Assembly: GCA_018335855.1 (NCBI GenBank)
Contig: JAGXRM010000038.1
Location: 124,001 to 188,000, forward strand
Origin: Clostridiales bacterium
GTDB lineage: Bacteria > Bacillota > Dethiobacteria > Dethiobacterales > Dethiobacteraceae
Length of the DNA: 64,000 nucleotides
Direction of reading: 5' to 3'
Shown: positions 17,582-28,422 of the stretch, piece by piece
Numbering within the stretch: the first letter of the stretch is position 1
Layout: each line of letters starts with the position of its first letter
The notes under the pieces: model-generated
Told to the model about the DNA's origin: nothing
Database searches by the model: none
Seen by the model: only the letters and a program-made list of their open reading frames with translations
Translations under genes and position numbers: made by a program

Positions 17582-19548
17582 TACTTCACCTTGCTACCTG
17601 GAGCAACCAATGTCTCCGTGGTGGTAAGTACCAGATTCCCTTCTGTATCAGACGCAGCAAGCAACATTCCTTCCGAGAGAATGCCCCGGAGTTTAACCGG
17701 CTTTAAGTTGGCCACAAAAATAACGCTTTTGCCAACCAGCCCCTCCGGTGCGTAGTGCTTGGCAATCCCCGCCACAACTTGCCTTTCTTCATTCCCTAAA
17801 CTCACTTTTAATTGTAAGAGTTTGTCCGCCCCTTCAATCCGCTCAGCCTCAATAATTGAGGCGACACGTAAGTCAATGCGGGCAAATTCGTCAATACTGA
17901 TTAATCCCTCAGTCTCTGCCATGTTGCCGGCCTCCTTTGGTTTTACCTCACGTTCTGGTTGCGGCTTATCTTTTTTCGTTGCCTGGCGTACTGGCACCCG
18001 GTCTTCTCCCACCAATTCTAAACGGGGAAATAAAACAGCTCCGGGAGACGTGGCGGCACCAGAGGGAAACTTGCCAAATTCCAGAATACTTTCCCATGTG
18101 TGCAATTCAGGCATATCTATGATACCCAGTTGCGCCCAAATCTTTTCCGGCGTTTGTGGCATAAACGGCTGAAGCAACACGGAAATGATGCGGATGCTTT
18201 CCAAAAGGTTATACATTACAGCATCCAGCCGGTCCTGCCTGCCTGCCTTAGCCAGGGCCCAGGGTGCTGCTTCATCTATATACTTGTTGGCACGCCCGAT
18301 AAATTTCCACAGTTCCGTAAGGGCGTTGGAAAAAAGCAACTCATCCATTAATTGTTCCATTTTAGCCGGTAAATCAAAAGCCATATTTTTCAGTTCATCA
18401 TCCAGAGGTTCACCTGTACCGGACGCAGGCGCGGTACCGCCGTAATATTTTTGCAGCATTGCCAGCGTTCTGTTCAGAAGATTGCCTAAATCGTTGGCTA
18501 AATCAAAGTTTAACCGTTGAATCAGTGCATCTTCACTAAAGTGTCCATCGGCGCCAAAAGGAATTTCCCGCAACAGAAAATAGCGAATAGCATCTGAGCC
18601 GTACCGATCTACTAAAACCTCTGGGTCAATTACATTGCCTTTAGACTTTGACATTTTCCCTTCGTCGAGAAGAAGCCAGCCATGACCAAATACCTTCTTA
18701 GGCAGTTCCAATCCCAGTGCCATCAGAAAAATTGGCCAGTAAATCGTATGAAAACGGACAATTTCCTTACCGATTAACTGTACATCGGCTGGCCAATATG
18801 TATGTACTTTATGATCATCTTCAGAAAGGTAACCAAGAGCTGTAATATAGTTACTTAATGCATCCAGCCAGACATAGATGACGTGCTTTTCGTCGAACGG
18901 AACAGGAATGCCCCAACGGAATGTAGTGCGGGAAACACACAAGTCTTCGAGACCTGGCTTTAAAAAGTTGTTAATCATTTCGTTTTTACGGGAAACGGGC
19001 TGGATAAACTCCGGATGATTCTCAATATACTCCATCAGTCGGTCAGCATATTTTGACATCTTAAAAAAGTAACTTTCTTCCGCCACCATTTCCACCGGAC
19101 GCCTACAATCAGGACAGCAAGTTTCTTCCAACTGCCGCTCTGTCCAAAAAGCTTCACAGGGAGTGCAGTACCAACCTTCATACTTGGATTTATAAATGTC
19201 TCCTTGTTCATAAAACTTTGCGAAGATTTTTTGTACAGAATCCTTATGCCGCATCTCAGTCGTACGGATAAAGTCATCATAGGAAATATCCAATATTTCC
19301 CACAGCTTCTGAATCCATGCTACAATTTCATCAACAAATACTTGCGGTTCTTTCCCCGCCTCAACGGCACGACGTTCCATTTTCTGGCCGTGTTCATCGG
19401 TTCCGGTGAGAAAATATACTTCGTAACCGGTGAGCCGTTTAAAGCGAGCCATAGCGTCGGCAGCAACTGTGGTATAGGAATGGCCGATATGCAGTTTATC
19501 GCTGGGATAGTAGATTGGTGTTGTAATATAAAATGTTTTCTTGTTCAC
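17581..19548 (-). CDS. metG: Methionyl-tRNA synthetase
   Basis: Charges tRNA-Met with methionine. Class I signatures are YYPSDKLHIGHSYT (HIGH) and KMSKSKGN (KMSKS). A zinc-binding CTPC...CCPDC insertion is present (about residues 125-145). A C-terminal tRNA-binding OB domain follows (about 555-655: FARIDLRVASIIEAERIEGADKL), typical of the dimeric Gram-positive form. A longer frame begins with ATG at 19569, but AGGGAG lies correctly upstream of the GTG at 19548, which gives the usual N-terminus NKKTFYITTPIYY. Confidence 0.97.
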   Translation of the reverse strand: MNKKTFYITTPIYYPSDKLHIGHSYTTVAADAMARFKRLTGYEVYFLTGTDEHGQKMERRAVEAGKEPQVFVDEIVAWIQKLWEILDISYDDFIRTTEMRHKDSVQKIFAKFYEQGDIYKSKYEGWYCTPCEAFWTERQLEETCCPDCRRPVEMVAEESYFFKMSKYADRLMEYIENHPEFIQPVSRKNEMINNFLKPGLEDLCVSRTTFRWGIPVPFDEKHVIYVWLDALSNYITALGYLSEDDHKVHTYWPADVQLIGKEIVRFHTIYWPIFLMALGLELPKKVFGHGWLLLDEGKMSKSKGNVIDPEVLVDRYGSDAIRYFLLREIPFGADGHFSEDALIQRLNFDLANDLGNLLNRTLAMLQKYYGGTAPASGTGEPLDDELKNMAFDLPAKMEQLMDELLFSNALTELWKFIGRANKYIDEAAPWALAKAGRQDRLDAVMYNLLESIRIISVLLQPFMPQTPEKIWAQLGIIDMPELHTWESILEFGKFPSGAATSPGAVLFPRLELVGEDRVPVRQATKKDKPQPEREVKPKEAGNMAETEGLISIDEFARIDLRVASIIEAERIEGADKLLQLKVSLGNEERQVVAGIAKHYAPEGLVGKSVIFVANLKPVKLRGILSEGMLLAASDTEGNLVLTTTETLVAPGSKVK

Positions 19549-19585
19549 GGGTATCTCCCTACTTTTCATATAGAAGTTAATCTTA

Positions 19586-19615
19586 ATTATATCAAAAAAT
19601 CTCCGTTTTAAGCAA
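19586..19615 (-). promoter_or_regulatory. Promoter for metG-tatD
   Basis: TTGCTT, 18-nt spacer, TATAAT on the minus strand, about 38 nt upstream of the GTG start. No T-box or SAM riboswitch is seen. Confidence 0.6.
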
Positions 19616-19675
19616 GTAACGGCAGGTACACTTGTCCCTATATACCAATGTTTGTATAAATTACAAATTTAACAC

Positions 19676-19704
19676 TTGTTTTTTATGGGAATTGCTGGTA
19701 TAAT
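19676..19704 (+). promoter_or_regulatory. Promoter for abrB
   Basis: TTGTTT, 17-nt spacer, TATAAT on the plus strand, 38 nt upstream of the ATG. Confidence 0.65.
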
Positions 19705-19742
19705 TGGCCTGTGTCGAAACGTGTTGAATTAGGGGAGGGAAA

Positions 19743-19988
19743 ATGTTGAAATCTACCGGGATTGTACGTAAAGTCGATGAGCTTGGACGGGTTGTTATCC
19801 CCATCGAATTACGGAGAACTTTAGGCATTGATGTTAAAGACTCCTTGGAAATTTATGTGGACAGTGAAAAAATCATCCTGAAGAAGTACGAACCAGCCTG
19901 TATTTTCTGCGGTAATGCCGACCATGTTAAGCATTACAAAGGACGAATTATCTGCGGAGAGTGCATTAAGGAAATGGCTACCGAATAA
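19743..19988 (+). CDS. abrB: AbrB family transition-state regulator
   Basis: 81-residue DNA-binding protein. The N-terminal SpoVT-AbrB swapped-hairpin domain covers about residues 1-50 (STGIVRKVDELGRVVIPIELRRTLGI). A short C-terminal CxxC...CxxC segment (CIFCGNADHV, IICGEC) resembles clostridial AbrB proteins and could bind zinc. AbrB proteins control post-exponential and sporulation genes. The gene stands alone on the plus strand opposite metG, as in Bacillus, with GGGGAGGG upstream. Confidence 0.93.
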   Translation: MLKSTGIVRKVDELGRVVIPIELRRTLGIDVKDSLEIYVDSEKIILKKYEPACIFCGNADHVKHYKGRIICGECIKEMATE

Positions 19989-20020
19989 AGAGCAAGTTTT
20001 ACTTGCTCTTTATTTTTTTT
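19987..20020 (+). terminator. Terminator of abrB (overlaps rsmI end)
   Basis: Stem AAAGAGCAAGT / ACTTGCTCTTT followed by a T-run; convergent with rsmI, whose stop codon lies inside it. Confidence 0.85.
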
Positions 20021-20837
20021 TATGAATTACGTTATATACATCCCGGCGCGGAACACCAAGGCGGCGGGCTGCTTCACGAATCGCATCTCTTTTGTCGAAA
20101 CCTGTCGCAAGAAGCTCGTCTACCAGCGCTTCCGGACTCATGTTAATTTCCATTTTTTCAACCTTTTTTTCAAGGAGAACGGTACACTCACCCCGCGGCG
20201 GGTTTTGCGTAAAGTGATCCAATACAACGTCCAGCGTACCACGGATAAATTCCTCATGAATTTTCGTCAGTTCTCTGGCAACTACAACCTGACGGTCTTT
20301 TTGGGACATCCCGGCCAGTTCGGACAATGTTTTCAATAAACGGTGTGGTGCTTCATAAAATACCGTAGTTTTTGTTTCCCTTTCTATATCGGCCAGCATT
20401 CCTTTCCTTAGCTTGCCACGGGCGGGAATAAATCCGTAAAACGCAAACGGCGTTGAAGTCAGACCTGAGGCGGACAGAGCAGTTACGGCAGCGACCGGAC
20501 CTGGCAGCGCAATTACGGGGATCCCGTTGCCAATTGCCTCCCGTACCAATTCTTCTCCGGGATCAGCAATACCCGGTGTGCCCGCGTCACTGACCAGCGC
20601 CACATCCTCTCCGGCTAACAGCCGTTCCAGGATGTACGGTGTTTTTTTTATTTTATTATGCTCATGGTAGCTGACCAAAGGAACATGTATATCAAAATGG
20701 CTGAGAAGTTTCCTTGTATGCCGGGTGTCTTCGGCCGCGACCCTGGAGGCTTGCTTTAATATTCTCAGCACCCGCAGGGTTATATCTTCCAGGTTGCCCA
20801 GCGGAGTGGGACAAAGATAAAGTTTCCCCACAGTCAT
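20010..20837 (-). CDS. rsmI: 16S rRNA (cytidine1402-2'-O)-methyltransferase RsmI
   Basis: Class III (SAM/tetrapyrrole methylase fold) enzyme that 2'-O-methylates C1402 of 16S rRNA. KLYLCPTPLGNLEDITLRVL, VAAEDTRHTRKLL, ALVSDAGTPGIADPG and ETKTTVFYEAPHRL are diagnostic. The longest frame starts at 20945. GGAGGG six bases before the ATG at 20837 supports MTVGKLYL as the start, giving 275 residues. Upstream lies a Mur-ligase stub on the opposite strand. Confidence 0.93.
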   Translation of the reverse strand: MTVGKLYLCPTPLGNLEDITLRVLRILKQASRVAAEDTRHTRKLLSHFDIHVPLVSYHEHNKIKKTPYILERLLAGEDVALVSDAGTPGIADPGEELVREAIGNGIPVIALPGPVAAVTALSASGLTSTPFAFYGFIPARGKLRKGMLADIERETKTTVFYEAPHRLLKTLSELAGMSQKDRQVVVARELTKIHEEFIRGTLDVVLDHFTQNPPRGECTVLLEKKVEKMEINMSPEALVDELLATGFDKRDAIREAARRLGVPRRDVYNVIHKKK

Positions 20838-20936
20838 TTTCATCCCTCCAATAACCGATACATAAAGGTTATCAAGTTCACAAACAATATAGCCGAACTT
20901 GCTCAAACGTAGTAATTTCAGGTAAAGGAGCACCCT

Positions 20937-21044
20937 ATGATCCATATAAAAAACGCGCGTCCGGTGATTGGCGTTACAGGGACAAACGGGAAAACAACAA
21001 GCTTACTCATGGCAAAACACATTATGGAGTACTGTGGTCAGTAA
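20937..21044 (+). pseudogene. 5' stub of a Mur ligase-family gene
   Basis: AAAGGAG is followed by an ATG and 35 codons encoding PVIGVTGTNGKTTSLLMAKH, the Walker A (GTNGKTT) start of Mur ligases (MurE, MurT or cyanophycin-synthetase type), then a TAA stop. A complete member has more than 400 residues, so only the beginning survives. The final 23 nt overlap the 3' end of ricT on the other strand. A rearrangement that replaced the rest of the gene is the simplest explanation. Confidence 0.7.
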
Positions 21045-21729
21045 CATCCGTTCCCGGTTCCTGTACGTTCTGAAGCGCCGCCTTAGCCATTTCGTAAGCA
21101 TCGGACTCATAGCGCAGGCAACACATCAGACGCCCGCAGACACCGGATATTTTTGTTGGGTTTAAAGAAAGATTTTGATCCTTAGCCATACGGATGGATA
21201 CAGGCTCAAATTCACCCAAAAATGTATGACAGCATAGTACCCGGCCGCATGGGCCTAAGCCGCCAATCATTTTAGCTTCATCTCGTACTCCAATCTGCCT
21301 AAGCTCAATTCGTGTCCGAAACACAGTGGCCAAATCTTTCACTAATTCCCGAAAATCAACTCTGCCGTCCGCCGTAAAGTAAAAAATTACTTTGGACCGG
21401 TCAAAGGTATATTCCACATCAACCAGCTTCATATCCAAGGCGTGTTCCTGAATTTTTTGCAGTGCGGCGTCAAACGCCTCCTCTTCCTTCTGCCGATTTT
21501 CCAGGATTTTTTGACAATCCTCTTCACTGGCGGCTCGGACCACTTTCTTTAGCGGTTGGACAACGTCTGCCGGAGGTACCTGTTTGGGCCCAACAACAAT
21601 CTCGCCAAATTCCTGGCCGCGGGACGTCTCTACAATCACAAACCCCCCGGGAGTAAGCTCAATTCCGTCGGGGTCAAAATAATAAATCTTTCCCGCTTTT
21701 TTAAAGCGGATACCGATGACTGTTTGCAT
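21022..21729 (-). CDS. ricT: RicT/YaaT (PSP1 domain) protein, short C-terminus
   Basis: Part of the Y-complex (RicA-RicF-RicT) that stimulates RNase Y-dependent mRNA processing and sporulation phosphorelay in Bacillus. 235 residues. The PSP1 core has GGLGPCGRVLCCHTFLG and the second cysteine set GVCGRLMCCLRYE, consistent with the Fe-S clusters reported for the complex. Bacillus RicT has about 275 residues; here it ends soon after YEMAK, lacking the usual final beta segment, exactly where the Mur-ligase stub overlaps. AAAGGAGG favours the ATG at 21729 over the TTG at 21735. It overlaps holB by 29 nt. Confidence 0.93.
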   Translation of the reverse strand: MQTVIGIRFKKAGKIYYFDPDGIELTPGGFVIVETSRGQEFGEIVVGPKQVPPADVVQPLKKVVRAASEEDCQKILENRQKEEEAFDAALQKIQEHALDMKLVDVEYTFDRSKVIFYFTADGRVDFRELVKDLATVFRTRIELRQIGVRDEAKMIGGLGPCGRVLCCHTFLGEFEPVSIRMAKDQNLSLNPTKISGVCGRLMCCLRYESDAYEMAKAALQNVQEPGTDVTDHSTP

Positions 21730-22705
21730 TTTCAAAAACCTCCTTTATACGCCTTAGCGTCAGCTCCAAAGCAAGACGAACATTCACAGGACTACGTACC
21801 ATTTTCTGCAAGGTTATAATTTCCTCAATTACTTTAATCGTCGCATCTTCAGACCACTTTTCCGTGAACGTATTGATAATATCCATATGCTCCTGATAGA
21901 GTATAAGCTCCGGTTCCCCCGTCGACTGCATTACTAACAGATCCCGAAGCAGAGCTAAGAGCGTGTCTATAATCGCTGTCAGGTTTTCTTTACCCGCCAG
22001 CTGGCTTGCCAACATGCTTGCTCCATCCCCCACAGAAAGGGCTGACAGCACATCGGCCGCTTCTTGATAGAGTTCCAGCCAGGGGGACATATCTGCCATT
22101 GACAGCGCCCTCCCGGGGATTCCCTCGGCCAAAGTCAGCATTCGTTCCTTTGAAGATGGATCGGCACCAGGCAGCATGTCCAAAAGTTTGCTCATGCTTT
22201 CCCTGTCCAATCTTTGCAGCGGGAATAGCTGACAACGGGAAACTATGGTAGGCGGCAGACTTCCCGGATTTTCGCAAAGAAGAATAAACACCGTCGCCGG
22301 CGGCGGCTCTTCCAACACTTTAAGCAGGCTGTTAGCCGCTTCCGGAGTTATCATGCCTGTTACATCAAGGATAAATACCTGGTAACGTGCTTCGTGGGGT
22401 TTTAATGAAACCTTCTTTTTAAGCTGCCTGATTTGATCAATCTTTACCGATTTACCATCTGGTACAATCCAATGGATATCCGGGTGGCTTCCTTGGTAAA
22501 TCTTTTTACAGGATATACACTGTCCGCAAAAATCATCCGCGATATGCGAACAATTTAAAGCACGCACTAAAGCAGTGGCTATTTTTTTTTTGCCTATTCC
22601 CTCGGGGCCATAAAACAGATACGCGTGGGAAGTCGTTCCCGAGCGAAGGGAAGAGCGGATTGTCTGAATGATTTGATTCTGTCCACAAATTTCATCAAAG
22701 CCCAT
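21701..22705 (-). CDS. holB: DNA polymerase III subunit delta'
   Basis: Clamp-loader subunit. 334 residues. The AAA+ domain has FYGPEGIGKKKIA at the Walker A position, the zinc module CSHIADDFCGQCISC, ANSLLKVLEEPP and the SRC motif IVSRCQLFPL. The Walker A ends GKKK rather than GKT/S; this is common in delta' subunits, which need not hydrolyse ATP. Position between tmk and ricT is the conserved Gram-positive order. Confidence 0.93.
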   Translation of the reverse strand: MGFDEICGQNQIIQTIRSSLRSGTTSHAYLFYGPEGIGKKKIATALVRALNCSHIADDFCGQCISCKKIYQGSHPDIHWIVPDGKSVKIDQIRQLKKKVSLKPHEARYQVFILDVTGMITPEAANSLLKVLEEPPPATVFILLCENPGSLPPTIVSRCQLFPLQRLDRESMSKLLDMLPGADPSSKERMLTLAEGIPGRALSMADMSPWLELYQEAADVLSALSVGDGASMLASQLAGKENLTAIIDTLLALLRDLLVMQSTGEPELILYQEHMDIINTFTEKWSEDATIKVIEEIITLQKMVRSPVNVRLALELTLRRIKEVFENANSHRYPL

Positions 22706-22746
22706 AATTTAACCTCGATACTTATTATTATACCATAACCGGGTTA

Positions 22747-23379
22747 TTACACGGTACGCGCTATCAGGGGGCTTACTCCGTTCCAAATGGCACGAAATAC
22801 TTCATCCGCATCCGGTGTCCCGTCTACCACAGCTATTCTTTCGGGAAAACGGGCGGCAACTTCTAAAAAGCCCTGCCGCACACGGTTATGGTAAGTCAGT
22901 GATTTTTGTTCTATGCGGTCTGCCGCCGCACCGGCACGCCGGGAAAGTCCGGTGTCCGGTGGCAAATCTAAAATAAAGGTGCGGTCGGGCAGGCGTTCCT
23001 GCACCGCTTTTACATTGATGCTGAGAACAAAGTCCCACTCAATTCCTCCGCCAAATACCTGATAGGCCAATGAAGAATCAATAAAACGGTCGCAGAGTAC
23101 CAGCTTTCCCGCTGACAGCGCGGGAGCAATGACCTCACGATAGAGTTGGGCCCGGGCTGCTGCGTACAGAAAAACTTCCGTCAGCGGTGTCATCTCCCCG
23201 AAACGGGGGTCGAGTAGAATTTCCCTCACCGCATCACTGATTGCGGTGCCGCCAGGCTCCCTGGTACATACCGTTTCAATACCAAGCTCATTGGCTTTTT
23301 GCGCAATACGATGTAATTGCGTCGTTTTACCGGCTCCATCAGGTCCTTCCAGACTGATAAACACGCCTTGTTTATTCAT
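22747..23379 (-). CDS. tmk: Thymidylate kinase
   Basis: Phosphorylates dTMP to dTDP. 210 residues: P-loop FISLEGPDGAGKTTQ, TREPGGTAISDAVREILLD (dTMP binding), CDRFIDSSLAYQ (DRY-like) and the LID region. An upstream ATG at 23394 overlaps the stop of the preceding gene (ATGA), but GAGAGGTG is properly spaced for the ATG at 23379. Confidence 0.95.
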   Translation of the reverse strand: MNKQGVFISLEGPDGAGKTTQLHRIAQKANELGIETVCTREPGGTAISDAVREILLDPRFGEMTPLTEVFLYAAARAQLYREVIAPALSAGKLVLCDRFIDSSLAYQVFGGGIEWDFVLSINVKAVQERLPDRTFILDLPPDTGLSRRAGAAADRIEQKSLTYHNRVRQGFLEVAARFPERIAVVDGTPDADEVFRAIWNGVSPLIARTV

Positions 23380-23390
23380 AGCTGCACCTC

Positions 23391-24800
23391 TCATAAACAG
23401 ATACGCAGACGACCCTGACGGTCAAGCCCGCGCAGTTCTATTCCCGCGTTCCCGGCAGCAGCCAAATAATCGGCCACCTGTTCTGATACCCGTTCCCCGG
23501 CAGCCAAAACGGGAATTCCCGGTGGATAGGGCACAACAAAGGATGCGGAGATTCCTCCCACAGCTTCCCGTGGATGAGCAAAGCGGGCCGCTCCAAACCA
23601 GGCCTGCCGCGGTGAAATAACCGGGTCAGGATCAGGGACGGCAGAAAACTCAACAATAGGCTCACCCCGGTAGCCAGTCAACCGTTGAAACGCGGCTACT
23701 GTTTTTTCCATCTGCAGAGCGCGAGAACCTATTCCTAAAACGGCAAGAATGTGACCAGAGCAGGCCAGTTCCGTTTCTACCCCTGATTCCCGTAATAAGC
23801 GGGCAGCTGTCACCCCACTCACTCCCGCTTGCCCTGTTAACACAGTCACACGGGTTAAATCCAGGTCAAAACCCAGTTTGCACACCAGATTACGCTCCAG
23901 AAGAGGAAAATGAGTCCGCAAAGCATCACGCAGAGTTTCGGCTGTATTACAGACACCAGTCCAGATTTCTTTTCCCTGCAGAGCCATTTGTTTACGGGTG
24001 GCGTCCAGAGAGAGGAGCAGCGGATAAGAAGGACTGCTCGTCTGGACTGACTGCAGAGCTGCTCTTAGGCGGAATGGGTCAATCCTGCTGCCCTGCCGGT
24101 GGAGTACCGCACCCGGTGTAAGCGCGCCCAGGGTTTTATGCCAACTCTGTACCCGTAGGTCTGCCATCCGGCCCGATGATGACGGCAAAACAGGGGAAAA
24201 CCCCAGGTGAGCTCCATGTGCTTCGTCAAGAAGCAGATAAGCATTATGGCGGCGTACAGCGGCTTCAATCTTCTTAATGTCTGCACAAACGCCGTAATAA
24301 CTGGGGCTGGTAACCACCACGGCTTTCGCATCCGGGCAACTATGAAAACCTGCTTCTATCTCCTCAACTGTCACATTCAGAGGAAAACCCTTATCACATG
24401 CAACAGGAATGTAGCGAGGGATTGCACCGGAGTAGACAAGTCCATGGTAGACGGAACTGTGCGCATTTCGTGGTACCAACACATTATCCCCGGGTCCACA
24501 TGTGGCGAGAATCATCGCCATCACCCCGGCACTGGCTCCGTTAACGAGAAAATAGGACTGATTAGCACCAAAAGCAACGGCTGCCAAATCTTGTGCATCC
24601 CGAATCATTCCACAAGGTTTATGCAAATCATCAAGACCGGGAAGTTCCGTCAGGTCATACTTTGCCAATTCATTAAAAAGCAACGGCAAGTCAGCCGGAA
24701 TTCCGCCGCCGCCGGCATGGCCGGGTACATGCAGCCTAACATTTCCCTTCCCGATATGCTTATGCAGTTGGCTTAAAATTGGCAGAGATGTTTGGTCCAT
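23391..24800 (-). CDS. PLP-dependent Orn/Lys/Arg decarboxylase family protein
   Basis: 469 residues, fold-type I, similar to Bacillus YaaO/SpeA. VHVPGHAGGG-like N-terminus (LHVPGHAGGG), PRNAHSSVYHGL, LLDEAHGAHLGF (PLP-binding Asp) and QSWHKTLGALTPGAVLH (Schiff-base Lys in WHK). The C-terminal PYPPGIPVLAAGE is typical. Family members decarboxylate arginine or lysine for polyamine synthesis; substrate cannot be assigned here. The start is either TTG 24821 or ATG 24800; I prefer the ATG. It overlaps the following tmk frame, suggesting coupling, and the same linkage (yaaO near tmk) occurs in Bacillus. Confidence 0.88.
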   Translation of the reverse strand: MDQTSLPILSQLHKHIGKGNVRLHVPGHAGGGGIPADLPLLFNELAKYDLTELPGLDDLHKPCGMIRDAQDLAAVAFGANQSYFLVNGASAGVMAMILATCGPGDNVLVPRNAHSSVYHGLVYSGAIPRYIPVACDKGFPLNVTVEEIEAGFHSCPDAKAVVVTSPSYYGVCADIKKIEAAVRRHNAYLLLDEAHGAHLGFSPVLPSSSGRMADLRVQSWHKTLGALTPGAVLHRQGSRIDPFRLRAALQSVQTSSPSYPLLLSLDATRKQMALQGKEIWTGVCNTAETLRDALRTHFPLLERNLVCKLGFDLDLTRVTVLTGQAGVSGVTAARLLRESGVETELACSGHILAVLGIGSRALQMEKTVAAFQRLTGYRGEPIVEFSAVPDPDPVISPRQAWFGAARFAHPREAVGGISASFVVPYPPGIPVLAAGERVSEQVADYLAAAGNAGIELRGLDRQGRLRICL

Positions 24801-24862
24801 AACCTTGTTATTTTTCCACAAAAAGTAGCGTTTACCTGCAATGTCCGCCTGATGTATGAAAT

Positions 24863-24888
24863 AAAAAGCCGGAAGGTTATCTCCCGGC
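24863..24888 (-). terminator. Terminator of guaB
   Basis: GCCGG/CCGGC stem with a T-run on the minus strand, 17 nt after the guaB stop. Confidence 0.7.
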
Positions 24889-24904
24889 AGAAAACATATA
24901 CTCT

Positions 24905-26915
<2,011 letters not shown>

Positions 26916-26931
26916 ACAGGCCTCCGTAAAA

Positions 26932-27330
26932 TTATTTTGTCACCCCGTCCAGCGAGTCCCAGACCTCGTTGGACTGACCCCCTACCACAGTCAGTATTAG
27001 CCTGTTTGGCAGGCAGACGATAGCGTCACCGGACTGCTCGACCCAACCAATGGATGAACATACGCCGAGCGGACAAATCTCCTTAGGCATGGCCAGCACA
27101 CGAACCCGTCCCGCCACAATTTCCACAGTAGCGTGGCCAGCTGGCATCTCTACTGTAATTGTTTGGTCAATTTCTTCATCGAAGGGAATTTCATCAATAA
27201 GCTGCCCGCCCAGTTCCACACGTAATATCCGACTGCCGGCAACTGTCGGCAGCGCTTTTACCCCTAACAGAAACAGGGCCACAAACAATACTGCGGCTAT
27301 TACAAGTATATCCCCTTTTTTCCACTTCAT
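26932..27330 (-). CDS. NusG domain II-containing membrane-anchored protein
   Basis: 132 residues. One N-terminal membrane helix (GDILVIAAVLFVALFLLGV) is followed by a NusG-II-like beta domain (LRVELGGQLIDEIPF, MPKEICPLGVCSSIGW, IVCLPNRLILTV). Such proteins are common in anaerobic Bacillota, often beside FMN/electron-transfer genes, and their function is unknown. A longer frame starts at 27507, but it would cross the promoter at 27378-27406. I take the ATG at 27330, directly before the helix. Confidence 0.8.
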   Translation of the reverse strand: MKWKKGDILVIAAVLFVALFLLGVKALPTVAGSRILRVELGGQLIDEIPFDEEIDQTITVEMPAGHATVEIVAGRVRVLAMPKEICPLGVCSSIGWVEQSGDAIVCLPNRLILTVVGGQSNEVWDSLDGVTK

Positions 27331-27377
27331 CTGTGCCACACTTCTTTCACCGAAGGAGTTATTTATACAATAAATTA

Positions 27378-27406
27378 ATTGTACCATTTTCGGCACCTGG
27401 TTGAAA
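27378..27406 (-). promoter_or_regulatory. Promoter for the NusG-II gene
   Basis: TTTCAA, 17-nt spacer, TACAAT on the minus strand. Confidence 0.5.
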
Positions 27407-27432
27407 AGGGCAAGACTTGGGGCTAAAGGAAA

Positions 27433-27452
27433 CGGCCGGTATATACCGGCCG
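27433..27452 (-). terminator. Terminator of the kor operon
   Basis: Perfect CGGCCGGT/ACCGGCCG stem with an ATAT loop, just past the korD stop, followed by a short T-run. Confidence 0.65.
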
Positions 27453-27466
27453 AACTCTCTTGGTAT

Positions 27467-27742
27467 CTATTTGTTTGCCGCGGCTTTTTTCTTATCTTTC
27501 TTCTCAATCAAAATCGCAGCGTCAGGGCAAACCAACTCACAGATGCCGCAGGCGATACACTGATCCAGCCGCGCTGGTCCCATAATAGGGGTGCCGTAGA
27601 CTCCCGGTTCCTTAGCCCAGTCCAACACGTCGGTCGGGCATTTCTCTTTACACAGGCCGCAACCTTTGCATAGATCGGGAGAAACGTTAAACCAGCCTTT
27701 AGGCCCCTCAAAACGCAGATTCCTAAACGTCTTTTTGGTCAT
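27467..27742 (-). CDS. korD: 2-oxoacid:ferredoxin oxidoreductase, delta (2[4Fe-4S]) subunit
   Basis: 91-residue ferredoxin-like subunit with two [4Fe-4S] motifs, CKGCGLCKEKCP and CIACGICELVCP, followed by a Lys-rich tail. It passes electrons from the TPP centre to ferredoxin. GGGGAGG before the ATG at 27742 rules out the longer frame. It overlaps korC by 20 nt, so the two are cotranslated. Confidence 0.92.
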   Translation of the reverse strand: MTKKTFRNLRFEGPKGWFNVSPDLCKGCGLCKEKCPTDVLDWAKEPGVYGTPIMGPARLDQCIACGICELVCPDAAILIEKKDKKKAAANK

Positions 27743-28418
27743 TATTTTCCTCCCCCTGCAGTGCCTCTTCCACAAGATCAATGCCTCGTTGCAGTGCGTT
27801 AAAGTTTAACTCCCGCAGCTTTGGGTCATCGATAAACTTTTTACCAAGCTTTGTTTCCAGAGCATGCTTAACCGTTTCGATATCCACAACACCGGCCGCC
27901 CGCACAGTTGCTCCCAGGATAATCATGTTAAACACCCGGGGATGAAGTTCGGACAGCGCTATATCTGTTGCAGGAATACCAATAACCTTTTTGGCGTTTT
28001 TAGGCAATTCGACTTTCCCTGTTTTCGGCTGTTCACTTACAGCGTCAGCCTGCGCTTCCGGCGCTACACTGTCATAGACCTGCAAGCCTACCGCTTCATC
28101 CGCCACTTCCGGAGGTGCGATTAGCGAGCTGTCATAAACAAAAAGCGTATCCCCAGTCACGTACTGTTTTGTCCGTGCCACTGCACGTTCACTCAAAGCA
28201 ATAACAATATCCCCGTGCTGAAATTTCGGTGAACCAATCTGCTCATCCGAAATCTGCACAAAAGCGAGGGACACACCGCCGCGTTGCTCAACGCCGAAAT
28301 TAGGGATGTAGAGCGCTTCTTTTCCTTCTTCATTTCCCGCTTCAGCCAGGATATCACCAATGGCTTGTACGCCCTGGCCACCCTCTCCTGCAATTGCTAT
28401 CTTAACCAGTATGGCCAT
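27723..28418 (-). CDS. korC: 2-oxoacid:ferredoxin oxidoreductase, gamma subunit
   Basis: 231 residues. KIAIAGEGGQGVQAIGDILAEAG is the gamma-domain signature, and PNFGVEQRGGVSLAFVQIS follows. An insertion of about 40 residues rich in Ala/Glu/Lys (around residues 120-150) is unusual for the subunit. GGAGGGG precedes the ATG at 28418, only 4 nt after korB. Confidence 0.92.
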   Translation of the reverse strand: MAILVKIAIAGEGGQGVQAIGDILAEAGNEEGKEALYIPNFGVEQRGGVSLAFVQISDEQIGSPKFQHGDIVIALSERAVARTKQYVTGDTLFVYDSSLIAPPEVADEAVGLQVYDSVAPEAQADAVSEQPKTGKVELPKNAKKVIGIPATDIALSELHPRVFNMIILGATVRAAGVVDIETVKHALETKLGKKFIDDPKLRELNFNALQRGIDLVEEALQGEENNDQKDV

Positions 28419-28422
28419 CTCT

